Assembly (NCBI GenBank): GCA_024234975.1
Contig: JACKNH010000010.1
Span: 1-64,000 of the forward strand
DNA: 64,000 nucleotides
Direction: 5' to 3'
Origin: Gammaproteobacteria bacterium
Lineage (GTDB): Bacteria > Pseudomonadota > Gammaproteobacteria > Ga0077536
Shown: positions 52,938 through 62,166 of the stretch, piece by piece
How the letters are laid out: the number at the start of each line of letters is the position of its first letter
Position numbering within the stretch: the stretch's first letter is position 1
Translations under genes and position numbers: made by a program
Notes under the pieces: model-generated
What the model was told of the DNA's origin: nothing
The model's input: the letters and a program-made list of their open reading frames with translations, nothing else
The model's database searches: none

Positions 52938-54614
52938 ATGAGTGAGAATTTCGCTGAATTGCTCGCCGAGAGCGAGCTCGAAGTAAAACTGCGCCCTGGT
53001 ACCATCGTCCATGCCACGGTGGTTGAAATCCGTCCCGACATCGTTGTCGTCAACGCAGGGCTGAAGTCCGAAGGATTCATTCCTACTGACCAGTTCACAG
53101 CTCCCGATGGCTCGCTTGAAATTGCTGTTGGCGAGATGGTCGAGGTTGCACTGGAAGCCGTTGAAGACGGTTACGGTGAAACCCGTCTGTCGCGCGAGAA
53201 GGCAAAGCGTGCGCAGGCATGGGACAAACTCGAACAGGCTTGCGAAGCCGGCAGCACGGTGCAAGGCGTCATCAGCGACAAGGTCAAGGGTGGTTTCACC
53301 GTCGACCTCAGCAACATCCGCGCGTTCCTGCCTGGTTCACTGGTTGATGTGCGGCCGGTGCGCGACACCAGCTACCTCGAAGGCAAGCCGCTGGAGTTCA
53401 AGGTCATCAAGGTCGACCGTCGCCGTAACAATGTTGTCGTTTCGCGCCGCGCAGTGGTCGAAAGCGAGAACTCGGCTGAACGCGATGAACTGCTGAACAG
53501 CCTGACCGAAGGCGCAGTGGTGAAGGGCCTGGTGAAGAACCTGACCGATTACGGCGCGTTCATCGATCTCGGCGGCATCGACGGTCTGCTGCATATCACC
53601 GATATGTCGTGGAAGCGTGTCAAGCATCCGTCCGAAGTGCTGAACATCGGCGACGAAGTCGAAGTGAAGATTCTGAAGTTCGACCGCGAGCGTCAACGTG
53701 TCTCGCTGGGTCTGAAGCAGCTGGGCGACGATCCGTGGGTCGATATCGCCCGCCGTTATCCGGAAGGTACCCGCCTGTTCGGTACGGTCACCAACATCGC
53801 CGACTACGGTTGCTTTGTTGAAATCGAAGAAGGCGTCGAAGGTCTGGTGCACGTTTCCGAGATGGATTGGACCAACAAGAACATCCATCCGTCAAAGGTT
53901 GTTCACCTTGGCCAGGAAACCGAAGTCGTCGTGCTGGATATCGACGAAGAGCGTCGCCGTATCTCGCTGGGCATGAAACAGTGCAAGGCCAATCCGTGGG
54001 AAGAGTTTGCAGCCACGCACAACAAGAACGACCGCGTCACGGGCGTCATCAAGTCGATTACCGACTTTGGCGTGTTCATCGGCCTGGACGGCGGCATCGA
54101 CGGTCTGGTGCATTTGTCCGACCTGTCGTGGGATGTGCCCGGTGAAGAAGCCGTGCGCAACTACAAGAAGGGCGATGAAATCGAAACCGTCGTGCTGGCG
54201 GTGGATGCCGAACGCGAGCGTATTTCGCTGGGCGTCAAGCAGCTGGCGCAGGATCCGTTCTCGACCTACGTGGCCGAGCATGGCAAGGGTGTCATTGTCA
54301 CGGGCACGGTTCTGAGCGTCGACCAGCGTATTGTTGTCGTTACGCTGGCGGAAGGCATCGAAGCCACGCTGCGTGCTTCGGAAATGTCGATCGACAAGGT
54401 TGATGATGCGCGCAAACTGGTCAAGGAAGGCGACGAGATTGAAGCCATGGTCATCGCCGTTGACCGCAAGAAGCGTGCGATCAGCCTGTCAGTGAAAGCC
54501 AAGGAATCTGAAGACGAAGCCGCCGTGCTGCAGGAATACAGCTCGGATAGCGAAGCAGGTACCGCCAAACTCGGTGACCTGTTGCGCGAACAGCTGGACA
54601 GCCGGGATCGCTGA
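52938..54614 (+). CDS. rpsA: 30S ribosomal protein S1
   Basis: mRNA-binding ribosomal protein required for initiation on most mRNAs. 558 residues, starting after AGAAGGA. Six S1 (OB-fold) domains are visible at about 20-86, 104-170, 191-259, 276-346, 363-433 and 450-519; repeats 3 to 5 share GLVHVSEMDW / LLHITDMSW / LVHLSDLSW blocks. The first two lack that block, as in E. coli where they bind the ribosome. Codon use is strongly biased, consistent with high expression. Confidence 0.98.
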   Translation: MSENFAELLAESELEVKLRPGTIVHATVVEIRPDIVVVNAGLKSEGFIPTDQFTAPDGSLEIAVGEMVEVALEAVEDGYGETRLSREKAKRAQAWDKLEQACEAGSTVQGVISDKVKGGFTVDLSNIRAFLPGSLVDVRPVRDTSYLEGKPLEFKVIKVDRRRNNVVVSRRAVVESENSAERDELLNSLTEGAVVKGLVKNLTDYGAFIDLGGIDGLLHITDMSWKRVKHPSEVLNIGDEVEVKILKFDRERQRVSLGLKQLGDDPWVDIARRYPEGTRLFGTVTNIADYGCFVEIEEGVEGLVHVSEMDWTNKNIHPSKVVHLGQETEVVVLDIDEERRRISLGMKQCKANPWEEFAATHNKNDRVTGVIKSITDFGVFIGLDGGIDGLVHLSDLSWDVPGEEAVRNYKKGDEIETVVLAVDAERERISLGVKQLAQDPFSTYVAEHGKGVIVTGTVLSVDQRIVVVTLAEGIEATLRASEMSIDKVDDARKLVKEGDEIEAMVIAVDRKKRAISLSVKAKESEDEAAVLQEYSSDSEAGTAKLGDLLREQLDSRDR

Positions 54615-54664
54615 CAGCCACTGATTACGGATTAGTGAGTATCGGAACGGAACGCGAGAATCCA

Positions 54665-55012
54665 ATGACGAAATCAGAGTTGATTGAGTTGCTGGTGCGC
54701 AAGCAGACGCAGCTCGGCTATCGCGATGTCGAGCTTGCGGTTAAAACGATGCTTGAACACATGGCGATAACGCTTGCCGCCGGCGAGCGGATCGAAATTC
54801 GTGGTTTCGGAAGTTTCTCGTTGCACTACCGGCCGCCGCGCGTGGGGCGTAACCCCAAGTCCGGCGAGCCTGTTTCGTTACCGGCAAAGCATGTCCCGCA
54901 TTTCAAGCCGGGCAAGGAGCTGCGTGACCGGGTCAATGAAGGCCTGGAAGAGCAGCTCAAGAGTCAGGCTGGCCATACGCCCGCCTTCGGTCTCAACGCC
55001 GATAACGGCTGA
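54665..55012 (+). CDS. ihfB: Integration host factor subunit beta
   Basis: Nucleoid-associated DNA-bending protein, partner of IhfA. 115 residues from ATG 54665 (MTKSELIELLVRKQTQLGYR); GTG 54635 would add ten non-conserved residues. The DNA-binding arm RPPRVGRNPKSGEPVSLPAK and the FKPGKELRDRVN core are clear. The C-terminus is about 20 residues longer than E. coli IhfB. The cmk-rpsA-ihfB order is standard. Confidence 0.96.
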   Translation: MTKSELIELLVRKQTQLGYRDVELAVKTMLEHMAITLAAGERIEIRGFGSFSLHYRPPRVGRNPKSGEPVSLPAKHVPHFKPGKELRDRVNEGLEEQLKSQAGHTPAFGLNADNG

Positions 55013-55040
55013 TCCGCGGTCTCCCATCCGGAAACAACAT

Positions 55041-55080
55041 CGCTGGCGCCGCAATCACATGCGGCGCCAGCGCATTTTTT
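55041..55080 (+). terminator. Strong Rho-independent terminator after ihfB
   Basis: CGCTGGCGCCGCA (55041-55053), loop ATCACA, TGCGGCGCCAGCG (55060-55072), then CATTTTTT. A perfect 13-bp stem with a U tract; ends the rpsA-ihfB transcript. Confidence 0.93.
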
Positions 55081-55100
55081 GTACGGCAAGCCACTCGCAC

Positions 55101-55109
55101 TGCTAGAAT
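55101..55109 (+). promoter_or_regulatory. Extended -10 promoter of lapB
   Basis: TGCTAGAAT fits an extended -10 element, like that before gyrA, and lies just after the ihfB terminator and about 100 bases before lapB. TTGTAC (55079-55084) is a possible -35 but 19 bases away. Confidence 0.5.
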
Positions 55110-55207
55110 TCTCGCACTTGATTTCAAGCTGTGCCTGACGCCACTCGAAGCCACTGCAGGTGGTCGTTGGCGGGGCTGCAGCAGTAATTACGGGAACCAT
55201 CGGTTCA

Positions 55208-56395
55208 ATGTCACCCGATATTCTGTTTGCGTTGGCCGTCACCTTGATACCGGTTGCTGCGATGTCCGGCTGGTACTATCGCGGCCATGCACGCGGCAAG
55301 TCGCAGAGCAGCCGCGAACGGTTGCAAGGCCAACTTGCCAGGAATTACCTCGACGGCCTGCGTTTCCTGCTCGACGACAAGCCCGATCGGGCAATTGAAA
55401 CCTTTCTGCGGACGCTCGAGGTCGACGAAGACACCATCGAAACGCATTTTGCGCTGGCAAATCTCTTTCGCCGCCGGGGCGAGGTGAGCAGGGCGATCCG
55501 GATTCACCAGAATCTGATTTCCCGCGCGGGCCTGAGTACGGAACAACGTATCACCGCTGTACGTGAACTTGCCATTGACTATTACCGGGCAGGCTTGCTG
55601 GATCGCGCCGAAGTGTTGTTCCGCGAGCTGCTCGATACCGGCCCACGCCATAATGAAGACCTGAAATATCTGCTCGACATCTATCGCCAGGAACGGGACT
55701 GGGACAAAGCAGTGGAGATCGCCGGCCTGCTGCAACAGGCACGGGTATCGGGAATGGAACGTGAGCATGCGCACCTGCTTTGCGAACAGGCAGCGGAAGG
55801 CGGCGTCGATGGCGCGCTGCATGATGCCCGCGACCTGCTGGAACAAGCACTGATCATCGACCATCGCTGCGTGCGTGCACGCTTGATGTTGGCCGGGTTG
55901 GAACGCAATGCCGGCCAGTATCGTCGTGCGATCCGTCATCTGGAGCAGGTGGTCACCCAGGACAGGGCTTTCGTTCCGGAAATCCTCGAACCGCTGGTGG
56001 CCTGCTACCAGGCGCTCGGACGGACCGACGAATTGCATGCTTACCTGGCCGAACTGGCCAGAATGCGTACCGGCACCAGTACCGTGTTGAAGCTGGCCGA
56101 ACTCGAGGCTGACGCTGGTCAGGTGGACGGTGCGATCCGGCTGTTGCTGACGGAATTGCGTGATCGGCCTTCACTGCAAGGTCTGGATCGCCTGGTGAGT
56201 TACCTGTTGTTGCAGGGTACGAACGATGATGCGGCATTGAGCCAGGTACGCGAGTTCACTCATCGACTGGTTGCCACCGGCACCACTTATCGTTGTCAGC
56301 AATGTGGCTTCGAAGCGCACTCGCTGCATTGGCAATGTCCCGGCTGCAAGGCATGGAGCACCGTCAAGCCGGTCGACGACAAGACAGGAGATTGA
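55208..56395 (+). CDS. lapB: LPS assembly protein LapB (YciM), TPR and rubredoxin-like domain
   Basis: Inner-membrane adaptor that promotes FtsH cleavage of LpxC and so tunes LPS synthesis. 395 residues from ATG 55208; a GTG 48 bases upstream is in frame but puts non-conserved sequence before the membrane anchor. N-terminal TM helix at about 3-22, then tandem TPRs (about 40-350), and a C-terminal zinc ribbon with C363, C366, C377, C380. lapA, normally directly upstream and overlapping, is absent; the ihfB-lapB gap is only 195 bases. Its partner FtsH is encoded at 4.4 kb. Confidence 0.94.
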   Translation: MSPDILFALAVTLIPVAAMSGWYYRGHARGKSQSSRERLQGQLARNYLDGLRFLLDDKPDRAIETFLRTLEVDEDTIETHFALANLFRRRGEVSRAIRIHQNLISRAGLSTEQRITAVRELAIDYYRAGLLDRAEVLFRELLDTGPRHNEDLKYLLDIYRQERDWDKAVEIAGLLQQARVSGMEREHAHLLCEQAAEGGVDGALHDARDLLEQALIIDHRCVRARLMLAGLERNAGQYRRAIRHLEQVVTQDRAFVPEILEPLVACYQALGRTDELHAYLAELARMRTGTSTVLKLAELEADAGQVDGAIRLLLTELRDRPSLQGLDRLVSYLLLQGTNDDAALSQVREFTHRLVATGTTYRCQQCGFEAHSLHWQCPGCKAWSTVKPVDDKTGD

Positions 56396-56401
56396 ATCGG
56401 C

Positions 56402-57124
56402 ATGATTAATGACAGAGGTCCGCGGGTCATCGTCCCGCTGGATGTTGAAAGCAGCGCGGCCGCAAAGGCGGTATGCGAACAACTGGATCCGGCAAGTTGC
56501 CGGGTGAAGATCGGCAAGGAATTATTTACGCGTGAGGGTCCCGCCGTCGTTGAGCAGGCACAGCGCGCAGGGTTCGGGGTATTTCTCGATCTGAAGTATC
56601 ACGATATTCCCAATACCGTTGCCCAGGCCTGCCGCGCCGCGGCTTCGTTGGGTTGCTGGATGGTCAACGTTCATGCCAGTGGTGGCCGGGCAATGCTGGA
56701 AGCTGCCCGCGATGCTTTGGCCGGGGAATCGCATCGACCGCTGCTGATTGCCGTGACGGTGCTGACCAGCCTGGACGATGCAGCGCTGACTGAATTAGGG
56801 ATTACCGACGGTACCGCCAGACACGCCGAGCGCCTGGCCAAACTGACTTTCGACTGCGGCCTGGATGGGGTGGTGTGTTCGCCTCTGGAAGCGCGGGCAC
56901 TGCGCGCCAGGTTCGGACCAGCCTTCCTGTTGGTCACCCCCGGCGTACGTCCTGCCGGCGCCGCCAGGGACGATCAGCAACGCATCGCGACGCCGGGTCA
57001 GGCGGTGCGCGATGGTTCTGACTATCTGGTGATCGGGCGGCCGATTGTCCGTGCCGACGATCCACGCGCCGCACTGGCCGCGATCAACGGCGAAATCGAA
57101 CGCGAGGTCAGCACTGCCAGATGA
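56402..57124 (+). CDS. pyrF: Orotidine 5'-phosphate decarboxylase
   Basis: Last step of UMP synthesis. 240-residue TIM barrel with the catalytic charged network in FLDLKYHDIPNT (D63, K65, D68), substrate loop LVTPGVRPAGAARDDQQR and phosphate site YLVIGRPIVRADDP. Preceded by AGGAGATTG. Follows lapB after six bases, the conserved lapB-pyrF linkage, and overlaps mfd by four bases (ATGA). Confidence 0.97.
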   Translation: MINDRGPRVIVPLDVESSAAAKAVCEQLDPASCRVKIGKELFTREGPAVVEQAQRAGFGVFLDLKYHDIPNTVAQACRAAASLGCWMVNVHASGGRAMLEAARDALAGESHRPLLIAVTVLTSLDDAALTELGITDGTARHAERLAKLTFDCGLDGVVCSPLEARALRARFGPAFLLVTPGVRPAGAARDDQQRIATPGQAVRDGSDYLVIGRPIVRADDPRAALAAINGEIEREVSTAR

Positions 57125-60100
57125 GCCGCGTCGCGGATACCACCTCGCACAGCCCGCTCGCTCCGCCACTTCCGCCGCCAGGCCAGGTCCTCAACTGGAA
57201 GCATCTGCCAGGGAGTGCCCGTGCAATCGCCATTGCCGCTGCCGCCCGCGCGCATGCCGGCATTTCCCTGGTGATTGCCGCGACGCCGGCCAGCGCCTAC
57301 CAGCTTGAGACGGAGCTGCGATTTTTTGCGCCTGAACTCAATACAGCCGTGTTCCCGGATTGGGAAACGCTGCCGTACGACCACTTCTCGCCCTATCAGG
57401 ACATCGTCTCGTCGCGGATCAGCCAGCTTGCGTCGCTATCGCAGTGGAATAAAGGCGTTCTGATCGTTGCGGCGACGACCTTGTTGCACCGGATCGCGCC
57501 ACGGCAATGGTTGCTGGGCCAGTCGTTTGAGCTGCGCAATGGTCAACGCCTGGAGCGCGAAGCGTTCCGTGAGCGGTTGACCGATGCCGGTTACCGGTTT
57601 GTATCCGAAGTGCTGGAACACGGGGATTTCTCACTGCGCGGGTCACTGATAGATATCTACCCGATGGGCGCCGACACGCCGGTCCGTATCGATCTGTTCG
57701 ACGATGAGATTGAGAGTCTGCGCACGTTTGATACCGAGAGTCAGCGTTCGTTGGAAACGATTGAATCGTTTTCCGTACTGCCCGCACATGAATTTCCGCT
57801 GACACAGGAGGCGATTTCCCGGTTCAGGCAGAACTGGCGGACGGTATTCGAAGGGCGCCCGACCAATAGCACGCTGTATAACGATGTCGGCGCCGGACTC
57901 GCACCGGCCGGTATCGAGTACTACCTGCCACTGTTCTTCGAATCCACCGCCACGTTAATCGACTACCTGCCGGTCGCGACCCTGGTCATCTGCGATACCG
58001 ATGTTGCCGCCGCGGCGGAAGAGTTCAGCAGCGAAGTCGCGGAACGATATGAACAACTGCGCCACGATACCAGCCGGCCGTTGTTAACACCGGATAAAGT
58101 GTTCTGCAGTCACCAGGAGTTACTGCAGAGCATCTCAGGCTTCGCCAGGGTGAATGTACTGGGTCTGGATACCGCGGGCTCGCGCCATATCGTTGAATTC
58201 GCCGCCCGTATGCCGACAGCGCTGCCGGTGGATGCCCGCGCCAGTGACCCGCTGGCGATGTTACGCCGCTATCTCAGTGCGACAGCGGCACGGGTATTGA
58301 TTGCAGCCGATTCCCCCGGTCGACGTGAGACTCTGGCGGAGTTGTTGTCGCGTCACGGTTTCCCGGTGGTCATCCGTGAGGATTGGCAGAGCTTTCTCGA
58401 AGGCAGTGAGCCGCTCGCCTTGTCGATTGGCAATCTTCGTGATGGCGCTGAACTGGTCGAGCCAAATATCGCGGTGGTCGCAGAATCGCAGCTGTTTGGG
58501 CAGCGTGCCGCCCAGACCCGACGACGTCGGCGGGCGACGACCGATCCCGAAGCGATCATCCGCAATCTGACCGAACTCGATATCGGTTCACCGGTCGTGC
58601 ACGAACAGTATGGCGTTGGCCGCTACCAGGGTCTGGAAACGCTGGAGATTGGTGGCGCCACCAACGAATTCATCAAGCTGTTGTTCGCCGACAACGACAA
58701 GTTGTACGTGCCGGTTTCCTCGCTGCATCTGCTGAGCCGGTATTCCGGCATGGATCCCGAGCACGCTCCGCTGCACAAGCTTGGCAGCGGGCAATGGGAG
58801 AAGGCGCGGCGCAAGGCTGCGGAGAAGATCCGCGACGTTGCCGCCGAGCTGCTGGAAATCTACGCCAAGCGCGCAGCGCGGCGTGGCCATGCATTCAAAT
58901 TTGACGAGAACGCCTACCAGACGTTCGCGCAGACGTTCCCGTTCGAGGAAACACCTGATCAGGAAGCGGCCATCGCCGCCGTGCTGGCCGATATGCGCGC
59001 TGAACAGCCGATGGATCGGCTGGTATGTGGTGATGTCGGCTTCGGCAAGACGGAAGTCGCTCTGCGTGCTGCGTTCATGGCGGTCAACGATGGCAAGCAG
59101 GTCGCAGTGCTGGTACCGACGACCTTGTTGGCACAGCAGCACTACCAGACGTTTGCTGATCGTTTCGCCGATTGGCCGGTGAAGGTCGAGCAGCTCTCGC
59201 GCTTTCGCGCCGGCGCGGAAACCACTGCCGCGCTCAAGGGTATCCGCGAAGGTACCGTCGACGTCGTCGTCGGCACGCACAAGCTGCTCAGCGAGCAGGT
59301 CGAATTCAAGCGTCTGGGGTTGATGATCATCGACGAAGAGCACCGCTTCGGTGTGCGCCAGAAAGAGCAGATCAAGAAGTTGCGGGCCAACGTGGATATT
59401 CTGACGTTGACCGCCACGCCCATACCCCGGACGTTGAACCTTGCGCTATCCGGAACGCGTGAGTTGTCTGTGATTGCGACACCGCCGTCGCGTCGTCTGG
59501 CGATCAAGACATTTGTCCGGGATTGGTCCGAAGCCCTCGCGCGCGAGGCCATCCTGCGTGAAATCGGCCGCGGTGGTCAGGTTTACGTAGTACATAACAA
59601 AGTGGAAGACATCGAACTGCGGGTGCGAGAAATCGAACGCATTGTGCCGGCCGCCCGGGTGCGCTTCGCGCATGGGCAGATGCCGGAGCGCGAACTCGAA
59701 CAGGTGATGCTCGATTTCTATCACCAGCGCTGCAACGTGCTGGTGTGCACGACGATTATCGAAACCGGCATCGACGTGCCGACAGCCAACACGATGTTGA
59801 TCGATCGCGCAGACAAGTTCGGTCTTGCGCAGTTGTACCAGTTGCGTGGCCGAATCGGTCGGTCACACCATCGCGCTTACGCCTACCTGTTCATCCCCGA
59901 GCGTCGTTCCATCACGCCGGATGCAGTCAAGCGGCTGGAAGCGATCGAGGCGCTCGAGGATCTTGGCGTCGGATTCACGCTGGCGACTCACGATCTTGAA
60001 ATCCGCGGCGCCGGTGAAATTCTCGGTGATGAACAAAGTGGACATATCCAGGAAATCGGCTTCGGGCTCTACAACGAATTGCTGATGCGCACCGTCGCTG

Positions 60101-60588
60101 CGCTCAAGGCCGGACGTGAGCCCGCGCTGGATATGGATTCCGCGGCCGGCACGGAGGTGGACCTGCACCTGCCAGCGTTGTTGCCCGAAGATTATCTGCC
60201 CGACGTTCATGCGCGCCTGACGTTGTACAAACGTATTGCAAGTGCCGTGGATCTCGCGGCGCTGGATGGACTCCGTGAGGAGGTCGTAGATCGCTTTGGT
60301 CCGGCCCCACCCGCCACCCAGAACCTGTTCCGGATCACCGCCGCCAAATTGCGTGCAGAGCGACTCGGAATCCGTAAAATTGACCTTGGCCGACGCGGCG
60401 GCAGCGTGATGTTCCACGCCAACCCTACAATTGATCCCGGTGCCATCATCAAGCTGCTGCAGTCACCTGGACTGCGTTACCGGATGGAAGGCGGCGAGAG
60501 GCTGCGAATCAACAAGGACCTGACAGATGACGAGAGCCGTTTCCGTGAACTCGAACAACTGCTGGAGGGGCTCGCCGGTGGCGGCTGA
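57121..60588 (+). CDS. mfd: Transcription-repair coupling factor Mfd
   Basis: DNA translocase that removes stalled RNA polymerase and recruits UvrA. 1155 residues: UvrB-like N-terminal region (LETELRFFAPELNTAVFPDW), RNA-polymerase-interacting CarD-like domain near 480-545 (LDIGSPVVHEQYGVGRYQGL), translocase with Walker A GDVGFGKT (637-644), DEEH box (738-741), the LTATPIPRTLNLALSGTREL motif III region and the QLRGRIGRSHHRAYAY motif VI, then the TRG and autoinhibitory C-terminal domain. Start overlaps pyrF by four bases. Confidence 0.97.
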   Translation: MSRVADTTSHSPLAPPLPPPGQVLNWKHLPGSARAIAIAAAARAHAGISLVIAATPASAYQLETELRFFAPELNTAVFPDWETLPYDHFSPYQDIVSSRISQLASLSQWNKGVLIVAATTLLHRIAPRQWLLGQSFELRNGQRLEREAFRERLTDAGYRFVSEVLEHGDFSLRGSLIDIYPMGADTPVRIDLFDDEIESLRTFDTESQRSLETIESFSVLPAHEFPLTQEAISRFRQNWRTVFEGRPTNSTLYNDVGAGLAPAGIEYYLPLFFESTATLIDYLPVATLVICDTDVAAAAEEFSSEVAERYEQLRHDTSRPLLTPDKVFCSHQELLQSISGFARVNVLGLDTAGSRHIVEFAARMPTALPVDARASDPLAMLRRYLSATAARVLIAADSPGRRETLAELLSRHGFPVVIREDWQSFLEGSEPLALSIGNLRDGAELVEPNIAVVAESQLFGQRAAQTRRRRRATTDPEAIIRNLTELDIGSPVVHEQYGVGRYQGLETLEIGGATNEFIKLLFADNDKLYVPVSSLHLLSRYSGMDPEHAPLHKLGSGQWEKARRKAAEKIRDVAAELLEIYAKRAARRGHAFKFDENAYQTFAQTFPFEETPDQEAAIAAVLADMRAEQPMDRLVCGDVGFGKTEVALRAAFMAVNDGKQVAVLVPTTLLAQQHYQTFADRFADWPVKVEQLSRFRAGAETTAALKGIREGTVDVVVGTHKLLSEQVEFKRLGLMIIDEEHRFGVRQKEQIKKLRANVDILTLTATPIPRTLNLALSGTRELSVIATPPSRRLAIKTFVRDWSEALAREAILREIGRGGQVYVVHNKVEDIELRVREIERIVPAARVRFAHGQMPERELEQVMLDFYHQRCNVLVCTTIIETGIDVPTANTMLIDRADKFGLAQLYQLRGRIGRSHHRAYAYLFIPERRSITPDAVKRLEAIEALEDLGVGFTLATHDLEIRGAGEILGDEQSGHIQEIGFGLYNELLMRTVAALKAGREPALDMDSAAGTEVDLHLPALLPEDYLPDVHARLTLYKRIASAVDLAALDGLREEVVDRFGPAPPATQNLFRITAAKLRAERLGIRKIDLGRRGGSVMFHANPTIDPGAIIKLLQSPGLRYRMEGGERLRINKDLTDDESRFRELEQLLEGLAGGG

Positions 60589-61450
60589 CCGGCGATGGCT
60601 GTCATGGATGCTATGGACGCTGCTGTTGGTCGTTCCTGCATCGGCCTTCGGCCAGATCGATGTGCCAACCGCCACGCCGGTGGCGGCGCGCTGGTACCAG
60701 GTGGAACTGATCGTTTTCCGTTACCTGGACCCGGCCGGTGTCGATGGCGAACAATTTCCCGAACCAATCCCTGCAGATTACTCCTATGCCCAACCATTGA
60801 CCCTCCCGCCGGAGGATGGTGGGGCGCCGGACACCGGAGAGGCAATGCTGCCCACCGTAGCGCGCGTGCCGTTCGTTGCCGTCCCGGCTGATCAATTGAC
60901 CATGAACACGCAGCAGAGCCGGCTGACGCGCAGCCCGCAGACCGAGGTGTTGTTGCACGTCGCCTGGCGGCAACCCGGCCCGGGAACCCGCAAGACAATC
61001 TATTTCAACGATGCGCCGCTCGCGCCGCCGATGGAGGTCGCCGAGGAATCAAGCCTGGAAGAACCGCAGGAAACCGCCGCCGCGGTTCCACTGGAAGTCG
61101 CTGCTGACGAGGGCTCGGAGGAACCGACGGAGCTCGCGGAATTGCCACAGTTTGAAGGTACCGCATTATTGCGCGTTGGGCGTTACATCGACCTGGATGT
61201 TGATATCACATTCCGTATGGATGACCTGCCGGTCAGAATGTCGACGACGCGCCGGATGAAGCTCGGTGAGCTTCACTATCTGGATCATCCCTTGTATGGC
61301 GTGCTGGCTGAGGTCACTCCGTATCGTATGGACGTTACATCCGTGCTGATCGATACCGATTCTGTGACTGAGGAAGATGCGGAGGAAGTGGCGCCATCAG
61401 CCGAAGGTTTCTCCGGCGGCGAAGGTGAGGATGGCCCGCCGGAGGACTGA
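60578..61450 (+). CDS. csiV: CsiV-family periplasmic protein downstream of mfd
   Basis: 290-residue exported protein. GTG 60578 is chosen because GGAGGGG (60564-60570) lies seven bases upstream; it overlaps mfd by 11 bases. The N-terminal RRWLSWMLWTLLLVVPASAFG segment is a signal peptide. The family core is RWYQVELIVFRYLD near the start and GTALLRVGRYIDLDVDITFR with TRRMKLGELHYLDHPLYGVL near the end, separated by an acidic insert (about 160-190). In Vibrio, CsiV interacts with MukB-type/DrcA processes and peptidoglycan-related division phenotypes; role here is not established. The 3' end overlaps the convergent phosphorylase gene by 54 bases. Confidence 0.8.
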   Translation: MAADRRWLSWMLWTLLLVVPASAFGQIDVPTATPVAARWYQVELIVFRYLDPAGVDGEQFPEPIPADYSYAQPLTLPPEDGGAPDTGEAMLPTVARVPFVAVPADQLTMNTQQSRLTRSPQTEVLLHVAWRQPGPGTRKTIYFNDAPLAPPMEVAEESSLEEPQETAAAVPLEVAADEGSEEPTELAELPQFEGTALLRVGRYIDLDVDITFRMDDLPVRMSTTRRMKLGELHYLDHPLYGVLAEVTPYRMDVTSVLIDTDSVTEEDAEEVAPSAEGFSGGEGEDGPPED

Positions 61451-62161
61451 TGCCGCACGTTGCTGGCCGCCGCGCAACGTAGCCACCATGTCTTCCACTT
61501 TCAATTCCCCCGGCGCAAGTCCGGCCGCGCGATTGGCTACCACTGCCATCGTCGCATATGGCAGACCGGCTTCACGCGCCAATGCTGCTTCAGGCATTCC
61601 CGTCATACCGACGATGTCACAACCGTCATTGCGCATGCGGCGTATCTCGGCCGCTGTCTCCAGCCGCGGACCTTGAACCGCACCGTAGACGCCGCCGTCT
61701 ACCACGGGCACGTTGACGTTGGCCGCGGCATCGAGCAGGCAGCGACGAAGTCGCGCGGTGTAGGGTTCCGTGAAATCTATGAATTCGACAGCATCCGGCG
61801 TATCAAAGAATGTGGTGGTACGGCCATGGGTGTAATCGATAATCTGGTCCGGGATCACGATTGCGCCGGGTGCGGCTGACTCAGTAATTCCGCCGACCGC
61901 CGCGAAGGCAAAGATGGCTTGCGCGCCGGCTGCTTTCAACGCGGCAATATTCGCCCGGTAGTTGATACGGTGAGGCGGGATGCTTTGCGCGGCACTATGT
62001 CGGGCCAGGAAGAGTATAGCGACGTTGTCGATCCGACCCGCCATCAAGGCAGCGGAAGGTGCGCCGAATTCCGTGGCGGCCGGTTCAAGCGGCGCGTAAC
62101 TGTCGAGAACGTCATCCACCACGACGCCGGTGCCACCAATGACAGCTGCGACGATGGTCAT
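61397..62161 (-). CDS. Purine nucleoside phosphorylase, probable S-methyl-5'-thioinosine phosphorylase
   Basis: 254-residue hexamer/trimer-type PNP/MTAP family enzyme from ATG 62161 (MTIVAAVIGGTGV). Visible: phosphate residues in FLARHSAAQSIPPHRINYRA, GVYGAVQGPRLETAAEIR, and the purine-site stretch VVANRAAGLAP. Adenine-specific MTAPs have Asp at the base-contact position; here Asn210 is found, which in relatives goes with 6-oxopurines, as in the P. aeruginosa methylthioinosine phosphorylase. With mtaD and mtnA in the window this supports methylthioadenosine breakdown by way of methylthioinosine. The generic family annotation is MtnP. Six bases downstream of the DUF815 ATPase gene. Confidence 0.85.
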   Translation of the reverse strand: MTIVAAVIGGTGVVVDDVLDSYAPLEPAATEFGAPSAALMAGRIDNVAILFLARHSAAQSIPPHRINYRANIAALKAAGAQAIFAFAAVGGITESAAPGAIVIPDQIIDYTHGRTTTFFDTPDAVEFIDFTEPYTARLRRCLLDAAANVNVPVVDGGVYGAVQGPRLETAAEIRRMRNDGCDIVGMTGMPEAALAREAGLPYATMAVVANRAAGLAPGELKVEDMVATLRGGQQRAASVLRRAILTFAAGETFG

Positions 62162-62166
62162 ACCGG

